22,847 nt of DNA from Hypsibius dujardini (GCA_001579985.1 LRSR01012150.1:1-22847); one strand, 5' to 3'; shown: positions 8,701 to 18,800, numbered from the stretch's first letter. The notes: generated from the sequence alone by a model not told the origin. A program made the numbers and translations.

Positions 8701-11700
8701 AGTGATGCCTTTTGTCTTGGGAATAAACGCGGGTTCGGCCGAATTGAGCGTAAAATCCTGCTTCGCGTAGTGCATAATGGAGCCATAGTCGTACGGTGTG
8801 TTCTGGTTGTTGGTGTCCTGCAGTTCGTACTGACTGCGCATACCTAAGCGTTAGCAAAGAACGAAAAACGACTACGAAGCTATTTGTTTGAAGTTTACGT
8901 TTAAGCATAAATATTTTTCTATTTCCCTTAGATAAATTACTGTACTGGCGCGTTAGCTTAGCACGTCTGTAGCGCCGCCCTCGGGCGATCCCCCCCACTC
9001 CGTGTGTTATGCCCAATGCTACTATTACTGTACTGTCTTTACTCGTACCAGTTTATTTTAATTTTCATTTTATTCGTATTAGAGAAAACAAGCACATAGT
9101 AACTTTTCGTTAAGTACGGTGAAAAAGTTAACATGACATTTTTTAGCTGTTTAGCTGTTTTAATGAGCCTTCGTTTGAGGAGGATTGTGATGGAGCGGAT
9201 TTATAAACAGTTTAAATTTTGTACTTTATACTATCTATAGATTGATTGATCAAACTCTTCCAAGTGCGTGCTGAGTGATAAGTCCATATTTACGTTTGCC
9301 CGGGCAGTATATACTGAAAGGCTGTGTTTGTCGCGCGAAGCTAACTTGTCAGTACGAGGAGTCTGTCCTAATCCTGACCACCCTAATTTAGTGAGGGCAA
9401 TAGCTATCGCTCCAATCGCGCAGGTTCCTAAAGTGCCACGGAGATTAGGAGATTGAATCTCGGATTCTACTTTTCGACGTATCCTTATTTTCGATCATTT
9501 TGGCAGCGCAAAGAAAGCTTAACCCCCGAAGAATCCAATATCTTCCCACAAACAACCGGTTTTTAGCCAGCAAACTCTTCTTGGGCTTGGCTTGCGGTTG
9601 CTTTTGTTTCAGCAAAAATGGCAGAAATACTAAGGATTGCGAGCGTAAATCTGAATTTGCGGAGCAAATCAACAAACGTCCTTGTAGATTTGTTTACATT
9701 AGTTTTGCATCTGTGGATTTGCTCGATTGTTTGATTAGCATGGCGAGGCCATACATGGGAATGATCCGTGAGAGTGCGCATGCAGCGCCCTCTTCTAGTC
9801 TAGTAAGAAATCGTCTGTCGGATTTTTGTCATCGAACTCGGCATCAAATTGTTTCGGTGTTGAAGACCTTCATATAAACGTTGATAATCTCATTAAATCG
9901 TAATAGAGGGGCCGGCAGCAAAGTTGGACCAGTTTGCGCAAACTAGTTTTTCACCGTTGTGTGTATTTTATTTTATTTTTTCGAGTTTTCAATCTGAAAG
10001 CCCTTTGCGTCTACCATCTGAATCACCCTTCCTTTCCAGGATTTCATAACATTACGACAAACGCTGAGTGGGAATTCCTTCCAGACCTGGCGCGCTGCAC
10101 GTTGCAAACCAGGGATGCCTTTGGGCTTTTTCTTAAACATTGATTTTTTAAAAATTCCGTTCGGACCGAAATCCATAGGACTCAGGTCAGGGCTGTTGGC
10201 CATCCAATCCTCTTTCCCGATGTACTTGACTTTTTCGATTTGAGATAGGAGTAGACCGCAGGCGTCGTGTGACTGGAAGCACTATCAAAGTGGAGGATGA
10301 CTTTGTGTTCCTCTCCCGGGTAGAATCTGGGGATGTCCTTTTCCACTATTGGCTTCACGATATTGTTGAGGAAGAACGCCGAGTCGACTTTGCTGGTTGG
10401 TGGGACGAAGTAGATGCTCGTCGCACCGCGGTACGACACTCCTGCGCCGCACATCACCTTTTTGGGAAATTTTTGCTTCCACTTTTTGGTGCGACTTTCC
10501 GGAACTGGTTTTCCCTTCTTCCGGTAGTAACAGTCCCGGATTCCACCACACTCGTTCATAGACAGCCAGAACTCATCAAAAGACACTACATACTTCCATC
10601 GATTACCCCCCAGAAGCTTGAGAAACCGAGGTCCGCGGTCAAGACGTTACTGCGCTTGCTTGTTTGATAGGGCATGCGTTTTGGTCTTCTTCAGCAAGTC
10701 CAATTGCAGATTTTTGCTCAAAACTCGACGAATTGTCCTTTCAGAGACATCGTACCGTTCAGCCATTTGGTCCAGGGTGGGAGGATTATCCACATTCGTC
10801 GCTGCGTCCACTTTTCTGATGAGATCCTTGGTACGCTTGTACGGCAGGCACTGGGGACCGAGCTTTTTTGCTGGTTTGAAGATTCCTCGCGTCTCCCGTT
10901 CAAATTCCGTGATAACACGAGTGACAGTAGACTTCGAAACCGAAAAGCCCAGGTCAAACAAGGCATCGACTATTTTTCTATGAGATTGGCCGTTCTGATG
11001 GTGGGCCAAGATGGCGCCCCTCGCTTCAGAATCAATTGGAACAAGCATGATTGATTGTTCAAACGTCAACAAATTGTTTTTTACACCGGCTGGCTTGGTT
11101 TTATGCAAAAACAATGTGAGATGGGTTGTTACAAAAGAAACCAGTCAGCTGTTCGATGGCGCACAAACTGGTCCAACTTTGCTGCCGGCCCCTGTATTGA
11201 ATTAGGTAATCCACTTGTAAAGTGGCCAGGATTAAGCCAAAAAACGGGGTGGCCAGGATTAAGACAGACTCCTTGTACAGTATTAAGTTGCACACGTAGT
11301 CTCTATTTGGTGGATTACGTTGAAACATTTAGTGCGTTCATTTACGGGTAGTTTTTAGAAATAAGGTAAGATCATTCCTAGCATCGCTGCCGATCACTTA
11401 CTCGGACGAATGTTTTCCCAGTTTACGATCAAATAGTCATCGCGATCGGAACGGCTTTGTTCATGGTAGAATCCCAATGCGTGGAGAAATTCGTGGATGA
11501 TCACGCCGAGATGTACGCAGCCGGAAGAGCGAGAGAGCTTCAACTGCTGCTGACCGCCAATTCTCCCAATTGAGGACGAACAGCTGCAGGAATCATCGCG
11601 TACATCAGAGGAATTGTCTACCGAAAGAGGTGGAACGTACTTACCCAGCACTCCGGCCCCCGTCTACAATTAAAATGTGATCGTGCTGATTTGTTCTCCT

Positions 11701-12764
11701 TTGAAAGCGAACACATGAACGCTGTTCAATGTGGCTGATGGCTCCTTGTATAATGGTTTTTTCGCCCTCGCCTGAAATCATTCAGAGCAGGGTACATACA
11801 GATGTGCAAACGTAAAACTGTAAGAATCCAAAAGAAAAACTTACTGAAGTTATTCGCTATAGTGTAGTAGATTTTTGCGTCCGGCCACTTTACGTTCGTG
11901 CCTTTCATTGCGTTAATCACGACCCCCTACGAAATAAAATCATGGTGGCTAATAAATGACCATATCCGTTTGGTGAGGTATGGTAAACCCCCCCCCTCCC
12001 CCCAAGGGGGAAGAATTTTCACCTTGGCACCAAAGCAGTTTCCACTCTTTGAAAGATTAGACACGTCAATAAAGGGATGAAAAAATCAAGCCAAGAGCGG
12101 GGGGAGGGGGGTTCAGGTTTTGCCTCATCCTGCCCCGTATGGCTTGAAGCCGCGTGTATGCTCAGGCTACAAGTCCCCTCCCCCACTTTTGACCACCGTT
12201 GCTTTTACAAGTGACGGTCATTGGAGTTATTGGATGTTGGTCAATATCGGAAAAGGGGGAGACTTGTAGCCTAAGCCCCTCCAATTAGTAAATTCTCTTA
12301 GAAACGTACCTTCGCAACGACCGCTTTATCAGGGATAATAATGTCTCCTTCGAAAAGATCGTCACTCATTGGTTGTGAATAGTTCGGCGCTCCAAATGGT
12401 ATGTAATCTTTCCAATCTGCGCGGGCATGGGATCATGCCTTAGATATTGTGCTAATACACAGCTGAGAGTATCATGAATTTGAAGATGTTTCATATAAAA
12501 AAACGTAAATGAGGTGTAACTAACCGTGCGGAAGCGAGCTGGAAATTTTATCGGAATACTGTGGAGCGCCTTGGAATAAAAGAGTGCTCAGATGGGTAAA
12601 ACGTAACAGATTTACAGTAAGTTCTAGGATCCCATTCGGAAGAATATTATTGTCGATCTGTAATTAATTGTCTTACTGTTTACTATGGAAGCCGCATGGC
12701 TTTTGGAACAGGCTCCAAGAAAAGAAACGGAAACGCAGAAGGCTATTCCAAGCAGCATTTTCAT
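5800..12764 (-). CDS. Secreted astacin (M12A) metalloprotease with three C-terminal 8-Cys repeats, nine exons
   Basis: Exons by my reading, all phase-consistent: 12677-12764, 12525-12569, 12310-12416, 11845-11926, 11645-11771, 11402-11583, 8592-8843, 7676-8020 and 5800-5990. Together they are 1,419 nt, 472 aa. Residues 1-26 form a signal peptide (MKMLLGIAFCVSVSFLGA). The prodomain holds FEGD at 66-69, the aspartate switch that caps the zinc. The mature domain starts near residue 86. HEFLHALGFYHE gives zinc ligands H180, H184 and H190 with catalytic E181. The Met-turn SIMHY is 232-236 with Y236 as fifth ligand. Cysteines 127/281 and 151/172 match the two astacin disulfides. A Thr/Ser linker (282-300) leads to three 48-residue repeats (304-351, 360-407, 415-462), each with eight cysteines at identical spacing and CYN/CYD motifs as in fungal CBM52-like modules. 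It is probably an active extracellular endopeptidase targeted to a polysaccharide or matrix. ATG 12764 was chosen because it begins the signal sequence; ATG 12758 is two codons later. Confidence 0.88.
5991..6626. other. Intron sequence, AT-rich, no gene seen
   Basis: Part of astacin intron 8. It includes an ACTAAA/AAACTAA-rich tract (about 6410-6560) like those at 19620-19800 and 20690-20950. No coding signal. Confidence 0.5.
6627..7634. mobile_element. Non-autonomous DNA transposon with about 190-bp terminal inverted repeats
   Basis: Positions 6627-6815 and 7445-7634 are near-identical inverted repeats of about 190 bp beginning CAAGGGAATATTTAC at each end. The trinucleotide TTA flanks both ends (6624-6626 and 7635-7637) as a likely target-site duplication. 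A 3-bp TTA/TAA duplication is typical of PIF/Harbinger elements, but the termini do not decide the superfamily. The interior of about 630 bp has no transposase frame. The element sits in astacin intron 8, with its right end about 40 bp from the exon 8 donor. Confidence 0.8.
7676..8020 (-). other. Exon 8 of astacin gene: eight-Cys repeats 1 and 2
   Basis: Encodes residues 295-410. Both repeats have the spacing C-x6-C-x4-C-x7-C-x7-C-x6-C-x3-C-x7-C, including LCGERTCYNPTNHAC and FCGKNTCYDPAKYTC. Each repeat is itself two related halves (CG..CY.....C). The acceptor is ATACTAG before 8020 and the donor is GTTAGA from 7675. Confidence 0.85.
8087..8431. repeat. Fold-back (MITE-like) element, copy B
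   Basis: Inverted repeat of about 345 bp with arms of about 155 bp. The outer ends read TTTCAATTTTTTGATTCCAA and, inverted, TTTCAAATTTTTTGATCCCA. The inner ends are AGGGCGGAGCTATGG and, inverted, GGGGGCGGAGCTATGA. It lies in astacin intron 7 between exon 7 (8592) and exon 8 (8020). It shares its inner arm and much of the outer right arm with copy A at 1904-2153. Confidence 0.8.
8850..9903. other. Intron sequence left of the mariner, no gene seen
   Basis: Part of astacin intron 6. Open frames at 9268-9456 and 9500-9877 (plus) have no start context, domain or splice support. I cannot exclude an old repeat. Confidence 0.4.
9906..11194 (-). mobile_element. Full-length mariner element (DD37D-like), 1,289 bp, with TIRs and TA duplication
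   Basis: Terminal inverted repeats of about 31-34 bp are present at 9906-9938 and 11161-11194. They share AGGGGCCGGCAGCAAAGTTG followed by GACCAGTTTG. TA dinucleotides at 9904-9905 and 11195-11196 form the target-site duplication expected of Tc1/mariner. A single transposase frame on the minus strand fills the interior. The element is inserted in the same orientation as the astacin gene, inside its intron 6. Its completeness and well-matched TIRs suggest relatively recent insertion. Confidence 0.93.
9973..11048 (-). pseudogene. Mariner transposase, broken by one stop and one frameshift
   Basis: ATG 11048 begins MLVPIDSEARGAILAHHQ and the frame ends GFQIENSKK at 9973. The usual order is visible: N-terminal helix-turn-helix pair (GQSHRKIVDALFDLGFSVSK, then SERTIRRVLSKNLQ), linker HALSNKQAQ, first aspartate in VVSFDEFWLSMNE, second in LHFDSASSHT, third in NSPDLSPMDF. 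A TAA interrupts the frame at 10647-10649, and a one-base loss near 10225-10235 shifts it. Allowing for the shift, 37 residues lie between the second and third catalytic aspartates and the total is about 358 codons, normal for mariner. The family resembles DD37D (maT) elements. This copy cannot make active transposase. Confidence 0.9.
11402..11583 (-). other. Exon 6 of astacin gene: zinc-binding active site
   Basis: Encodes residues 150-211, including CVHLGVIIHEFLHALGFYHE and SRSDRDDYLIVNWENI. It is separated from exon 5 by a 61-nt intron (GTAAGT...CTGCAG, 11584-11644) and from exon 7 by a 2,558-nt intron that holds the mariner element. Confidence 0.9.
11968..12135. repeat. GC-tract hairpin in astacin intron 3, first
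   Basis: An imperfect inverted repeat. The left arm has GTGAGGTATGGTAAACCCCC and a long C-run. The right arm, inverted, has GATGAGGCAAAACCTGAACC followed by a similar C-run. The right arm's G-runs (about 12099-12113) are dense enough to consider G-quadruplex formation on the plus strand. Confidence 0.5.
12160..12280. repeat. GC-tract hairpin in astacin intron 3, second
   Basis: GGCTACAAGTCCCCTCCCCC near 12165 pairs with AAAAGGGGGAGACTTGTAGC near 12251, with a loop of about 60 bp. Together with the preceding hairpin it fills much of the 383-nt intron between exons 3 and 4, and looks like a small MITE pair. Confidence 0.6.
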
Positions 12765-12949
12765 TACGATGATGGTGGAGAACGCGGATAATTTTGGTTG
12801 CAAGTAACTGGAAAACGGAAGCTGTTGTTGGTTGTCGAATGGACCCACAGCTGAGACAGGCCATGAACTTGATTTTATCGATGCATAGCTCACGTAACTT
12901 CCATATCCGCTCAAGCCGTTGATTGTACATATAGTCCGACTGATCCACC

Positions 12950-13636
12950 CACTGGTCTTGCTACGTCATGACATAGAGTTGTGATTTACAGAAAAGCAAG
13001 ACGTTAAGTTAAGGCGATTGAGTTTTGGGTCCGCGCCTTCATCACTCGGGAAGGTATTTTATGAGACGAATGTACTCAGTGACGCAGTCATAAAAGGAAC
13101 AACGCACTACGACACGGTTTAACAATATTACTACACTGACCCGTAACAATGCTAACGTACGTACAAGGGAGGCGAGCCTATTCTTCTGGGACGGGTATTA
13201 ACTATTGACTTTCTGTGTTGGCTGTGTACATGTCCCGTTTTCTCCAGTACAACTTCTTGCTCATTTTTCGGTTCCTGTACCCATCCGGTTTGTTAACGGC
13301 TACAAACTGCATGTACTGCAACTCCTTGGTAATAGAAACGATAAACAGTTTGCGCGGGGCGAGGCTTGCCCCTTGTCAATGAATATTGTTTGAGTTGCAC
13401 CTGCATATGATTTTCTTGGTCCTGGGCTGAGGACAATATTACACACACCATATACCCAGATGTATGACGCCTTGGATAATGTTAATATCCTATTATTTTG
13501 CCGTTGGGTTAATTACTCGCTATTGATTTCGTCATGGAACAAACGTAACAACATCTGGAGACCAAAAGAACGGAACTGTCTCTCGGCTGTGGGGAGAAAA
13601 GACCAACGTCAGTTTCCCGCTGCGTTGCGCTTAAGA
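12950..13636. other. Upstream region of the astacin gene, no gene seen
   Basis: This should contain the astacin promoter, about 190 bp or more above its ATG, but I see no convincing TATA or initiator. No coding frame is supported. Confidence 0.35.
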
Positions 13637-14154
13637 GGCTCGTTTAGGGTCCTTATTAGTCGGAACCAGGAGTCATGGTACAGCCAGGAGTGGGCAAAGG
13701 GGAAAGATGTATTTTTTTGAAACTGAACCCAAAATTCGACCTATGATCTTTGATCATTTTTTACTTGTGGGTGAATGGGCTGTAGGGGTCTGACTTCTAA
13801 GGGCTTCTTGGGATTTTAACACATTTTCAAAAGCCTCAGTTTTTTTTGAAATTTGGACCATATTGAATATTTTGACCTTCCCTTTTGTAGTCGTTGAGAG
13901 GGAGCTTATTTTAAGTCACAATAAACCTTAAGTTTGAACGAAAAACCGACATTTTCAAAAATGGTTTGAAATCTCAGGCGGTCTTGAAAATCAGACCCCA
14001 CACATGCCCCCGCAAGTCTTGTGATGATCAGAGATCATAAGCCAAAGTTTGGATTTAATTCTGAAAAAAAATCATTTTGCAAGTTTGTTCTCCCCCACCC
14101 CCAGCCCTACCATAAGGCGTCGTGATTCCGACTTGTAGGGACCCGAATCGAGCC
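13637..14154. repeat. Large fold-back repeat, about 520 bp
   Basis: The left arm starts GGCTCGTTTAGGGTCCTTAT. The right arm, inverted, starts GGCTCGATTCGGGTCCCTAC. Arms of roughly 230 bp stay alignable inward through TATGATCTTTGATCAT against TATGATCTCTGATCAT and the GGGGTCTGA motif. Identity is moderate, so the element is old. No coding capacity. Confidence 0.65.
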
Positions 14155-14208
14155 TTTGGCTCCGCTCAAGCCGTCCTTTCCGTTCGGTTCCGGATGGTGT
14201 GTGACAGA

Positions 14209-14370
14209 GGCTCGTTTAGGATCCTTATTAGTCGGAAGCAGGATCCCTAACGGTAGGCCCAGTGTGTGGGAAAAGGGTCAAAATGTTTTTTTTTTCAAGA
14301 TTCAATGCGAAATTCGGCCTTTTGTTTCTGATCATTTTGAAACTTACGGGGTGTGCGGGTTTGATTTCTG
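14209..14370. repeat. Half copy of the 13.6-kb fold-back repeat, direct orientation
   Basis: GGCTCGTTTAGGATCCTTAT and the following GTCGGAAGCAGGATC match the left arm at 13637. The match continues through the T-tract and TTTCTGATCATTTTGAAAC. It is single-armed. Confidence 0.6.
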
Positions 14371-14840
14371 TGCATTTATTTCTCCCTGCGACACACACAC
14401 AGTCACACAAGTCACACAAGTTTAATCAACCAAACAATCAATAGACAGTTGTAGGGTAAATTGTGGCCCGTCAAACAATCAACCGACGGCGTACACTGCT
14501 AACTGAACGTCTATTTCCCAAAAGTTTCATTAACTGATTTGAAAATGATTTTCAGCTCAGCCGGCGAAATAATTTTTTATATTCGTTATATGAATGGGTC
14601 TTTGAGAAAAAATAATATGGAATCGTTTTGAAATCTGCATCTGAAAATCCTCCCAAGTGAGTTGAACTAATCGACACAGCTAAACAGTGCACTAAAGTTG
14701 TTTAGTTACGGAGCACTAACCAATCCCTAGACTTTTTCGGATCCTTTCCCAAAAATTTAAGATGCGAGAACGGGGAAAGACAATAGTATGAGTCTAACAA
14801 CTAAAGCCAAAAACTCATGTCCAAATGATAGAGCTAATGA
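14371..14840. other. No gene seen
   Basis: AT-rich spacer with a short CACACA/GTCACACAAG repeat near 14390-14420 and scattered CAATCAA motifs. No supported coding frame. Confidence 0.4.
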
Positions 14841-14844
14841 CCTA

Positions 14845-14942
14845 CCGAAATTTTTGGTTTTGAAGTCTACACACACTCGACCGAAGTGAAACACGACTGA
14901 AAGAACCATTAATCCCGAGATAAATATTGATCGAACCGACAT
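14845..14942 (-). CDS. Possible signal-peptide exon, rest of gene not found
   Basis: ATG 14942 starts MSVRSIFISGLMVLSVVFHF, a hydrophobic leader, followed by GRVCVD and KTKNF. GTAGGT at 14839-14844 is a fair donor in phase 1. I found no downstream exon with a matching acceptor between 14838 and 12950, so this may be chance. Confidence 0.2.
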
Positions 14943-14959
14943 GTTAACTCAAGCACGAT

Positions 14960-15500
14960 TGAACGAGCTGGACATTGCAGCTAGACAGTGTTACAATCGA
15001 GCATCTTAAGTGAGCCGTGACTGAATGAACGGATCACCAAAAATGAGCATTGATAGAACCGAACATTGGTGCACGAACCGAACCTCCCGAGTTGAAGTGA
15101 ATATTGATGAAACTGAGTTTTACACGTCAAACATTGTTCAGTGCTCCGAACCTTTCAATGTGAACAGTGATCGCTTCGAACTCATTCTAAATATGTTTCG
15201 CGTTCGAGTGCGGAAGTGGTTTGAACAATTTCTAATAAAAATCGGCCTGCATCCCTGGAGGGCCAATTCATTTAGTGAAACAACCTGAAGAATTTATGCT
15301 CAGTTCAGAATGGGCGGATTGACTTTTACAAATGTTTGACATAGATGGAAGAACGCTAATGGAGATTGCAAGTACGTTGATTCCCATTTCCTTGCGAAGT
15401 ATCACCGGTATTTAAATTGGGTTCCCATGCCATTAAAGTACCGTAAAGGTAATCGGTACAAAACTGTACCTGCGCGAGCAGAGTACCACTGTTGCCAGGA
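14960..15500. other. Spacer with degenerate short repeats, no gene recognised
   Basis: From about 14920 into this region there are loose repeats of ATTGATNGAACCGA-like sequence (near 14925, 15050 and 15100). Open frames at 15025-15288 (plus) and 15356-15550 (minus) have no recognisable domain. Confidence 0.35.
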
Positions 15501-15509
15501 GTCATCTTA

Positions 15510-15556
15510 ACAAACTTAGATGTGTATTGTACAGTACAATACACATCCAAGTTTGT
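15510..15556. repeat. 47-bp near-perfect palindrome
   Basis: CAAACTTAGATGTGTATTGT followed by AC is mirrored, after one central A at 15533, by GTACAATACACATCCAAGTT followed by TG. Arms are 23 bp with one mismatch. It could extrude a cruciform or be a short fold-back element. Confidence 0.9.
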
Positions 15557-15853
15557 AAACTCGATTGTTATGCGAAGTCTACTTGATTTTTATGACATTA
15601 TACAATTTAGCGTACCAGAGAATAAGTTAGAGCAACTGTTAAACTGTTAGTACTAAAGCCGAACACCCGAAAGAACCTGTATCATAACTAGAGAAATTAC
15701 CAGCGAATATGAGGAATCGAAAAATTATTTCGAACAAGAAACCCCAGAAATCACCGAATTAGCGTTTTAAAAATTGTTATTGTGCTGTCGCTATAGAATA
15801 TGTATTAATGCAGGGGCCATTGTGGTAGTCTTGGCACTCATGACACAATGCCG

Positions 15854-18800
15854 CTAACCAATTAAGGAAGATGAAGAGGAGGAGGAGGAGGAGGACGATT
15901 TCGACGACGACGATGAACTGGATGAAGAAGAAGATGAGGAGGACTTGGTCGATGAAGAATCTGACGAAGAAGAGGATGAGGATGACTTGGAGGATGAAGA
16001 TTCAGACGAGGACGATGAAGTAGAGGACTTAGACGAAGATGTTGATGAAGTAGATGATGACTTTGAAGACGAGGAGCTGGAGGATGAAGTAGAAGAAGAT
16101 GATTTGGATGAAGACGTTGATGAAGATGATTCTGATGTTGAAGAGGATGATGATGATTTGGATGAAGACGTTGATGAAGATGATTCTGATGTTGAAGAGG
16201 ATGATGATGACTTAGAAGACGATGAGGATGAGGATGAGGAGGACTTGGAAGATGAAGAGTCGGACGAGGACGATGAAGAAGAGGATTTAGAAGAAGATGT
16301 TGATGAAGTAGACGATGACTTAGAAGACGACGTGGACGAGGAGTACTCTGACGAAGAAGAAGATGACGAGGACTTCGACGATGAAGAATCTGACGAAGAA
16401 GAGGATGAGGAGGACTGAGACGATGAAGAGGAGGACGATTTGGATGATGAAGATTCAGACGATGACGATGAAGAAGAGGATTTAGAAGAAGATGTTGATG
16501 AAGAAGACGATGACTTTGAAGACGAGGAGCTGGAGGATGAAGTAGAAGAAGATTCTTTGGATGAAGACGTTGATGAAGATGATTCTGATGTTGAAGAGGA
16601 TGATGATGACTTAGAAGACGATGAGGATGAGGATGAGGAGGACTTGGAAGATGAAGAGTCGGATGAGGACGATGAAGACGAGGATTTAGAAGAAGATGTT
16701 GATGAAGTAGACGATGACTTAGAAGACGATGTGGACGAGGAGTAATCTGACGAAGAAGAGGATGACGAGGACTTGGACGATGAGGAATCTGACGAAGAAA
16801 AGGATGAAGAGGACTGGGACGATGAGGATGAGGAGGACTTGGATGATGAAGATTCAGACGAGGACGATGAAGTAGAGGATTTAGAAGAAGATGTGGATGA
16901 AGTAGACGATGACTTAGAGGACGACGTGGACGACGACGACGAGGATGAAGATGACGATGACTGAGAAGATGACGTAGACGACGATGATGATGATGTTGAT
17001 GAAGACGATGACTGAGAGGAGGACGTAGATGACGATGACGAAGACTGAGAAGACGACGTAGACGAGGACGACGAGGATGATGACGAGGACGATGACTGAG
17101 ATGAGGATGTAGACGACGACGATGATGACTGAGAAGACGACGTAGACGACGATGATGATGATGATGACGATGACTGAGATGAAGAAGTAGATGACGATGA
17201 CGACGACTGAGAAGACGACGATGACGATGATGTTGATGACGATGACGATGATGTTGATGAAGATGATGACGATGACGAGGACGTAGATGACGATGACGAT
17301 GACTGAGATGAGGACGTAGACGACGACGACGATGATGATGACGAGGACGTTGATGACGACGACGATGACTGAGATGAAGACGTAGATGACGATGACGACG
17401 ACTGAGAAGACGACGATGACGATGATGTTGATGAAGACGATGACGATGACGAGGACGTAGATGACGACGACGATGACTGAGATGAAGACGTAGATGACGA
17501 CGACGATGACTGAGATGAGGAGGTAGAGGACGATGACGACGACTGAGAAGACGACTTGGACGAGAATGAGGACGATGATGAAGAAGATGAAGACGATGAC
17601 ACAACTGAATATGATGAACTGGTTGAGGAAGACGAGCTTGACGATGATGATGAAGACGATGACGAAGATGGGTCTACTGTTGTTGTTGTTGTCGCAGTTG
17701 ATAAAGTCGGCCCACCTGCAAAATCTCATAAGTTGCATTTGTTCTCAAACATTTGTTTTGAGGTACAGATGCGCGACGAGTCTTTCGCAATACCGAGAGA
17801 CCGAAATTAAATTGGAGATAGCGGCACTGCATTTCTATTTCATTTTATCCCGCTGAACTGCCTTGCCGCAATCCGGCAAGATTAGGTACTTCCTAGGCAT
17901 TTGGTCTACAGACGTAGTTCCTACCCTTAATGAATACGTATAGGGAATCGCGTAGTTTTTATTCGTTGTCCCAACCCTTTCTCTCTCCAATTAGTCGCTG
18001 GGGACCGGCGAGTGGGGGGAGGATCTCGGCTTTCCACAAGCTATAACTCATGCAGCGCTAATTCGAGTAGTTATTGTTCGACTGAAACAGGCAAGGTCTT
18101 GCGGGATAAATAGTCATTTTGTTAGCAAAATTCCACCCCCCCCCCAACCGATGAGGTGGCTATTCCCACCCAGGCAAACTCACTCCGGAGCCGGTGCTCA
18201 AGGACAAGCAATATGGGCACGGGGGCGCGCGCATCACAATATCTAACAAATATGAACTGCGGGACCACAACCAATCAACTTAATCAAACTTAACAATTAC
18301 GTAATTGCGACCCTTCAACTGTCGTAAGTTTTTTTCTATTTAATAAAATAGGGAGTTTAATATAATATAACATATAACTTTTAACTTTAATATAATTTTT
18401 TTATGAATAAGACCAAGTCCTACTTGATTGTGGTCGCTGAATGGTTGATTTAATTTCTGTCTAGCCATTGGGAAACTTTGAGAGGCTCATAACAACTCAA
18501 CTAGCTAGATACACTGCCACACCAAAATTATTACTACAACTTGTAAATTGCGTAATCGCTAAGACTGTTTAATAATATTATAACTGATTAAGGTCTGTAG
18601 TTGTTACCTGGATTGGGCGTAATCGGGTCAGGGTTCGGTATAGTAACCGTAACCGTTCCTGCTGGACCCGGTCCGAAAATACCCCGACCATTCGCTCGCT
18701 GGTGACTTAGCTGGCGCACACGATTCACAGGCAATGCTCTCCGGCTTTTGGTCGTGGTGAGACGTTTCACGACGACAGCACGAGCCTTGTTTTCACGACT

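Noticed and set aside
10269-11054. Plus-strand frames of 120-132 codons across the mariner
   Set aside because: Antisense shadows of the transposase gene, which has recognisable motifs and TIRs on the other strand.
12673-12948. 91-codon minus-strand frame overlapping astacin exon 1
   Set aside because: Out of frame with the signal peptide and not continued by any phase-compatible exon.
15945-16964. Plus-strand Asp/Glu-rich reading frames (157, 101 and 63 codons)
   Set aside because: They are separated by TGA and TAA stops, lack leaders and splice partners, and are the complement of the uninterrupted serine frame.
15862-17738. Other long minus-strand frames (His/Arg/Leu-rich 580 codons; Val/Ile-rich 274 codons)
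   Set aside because: They are frame shadows of the TCN array. Neither joins the signal-peptide exon in phase, and the composition follows directly from shifting the triplet.
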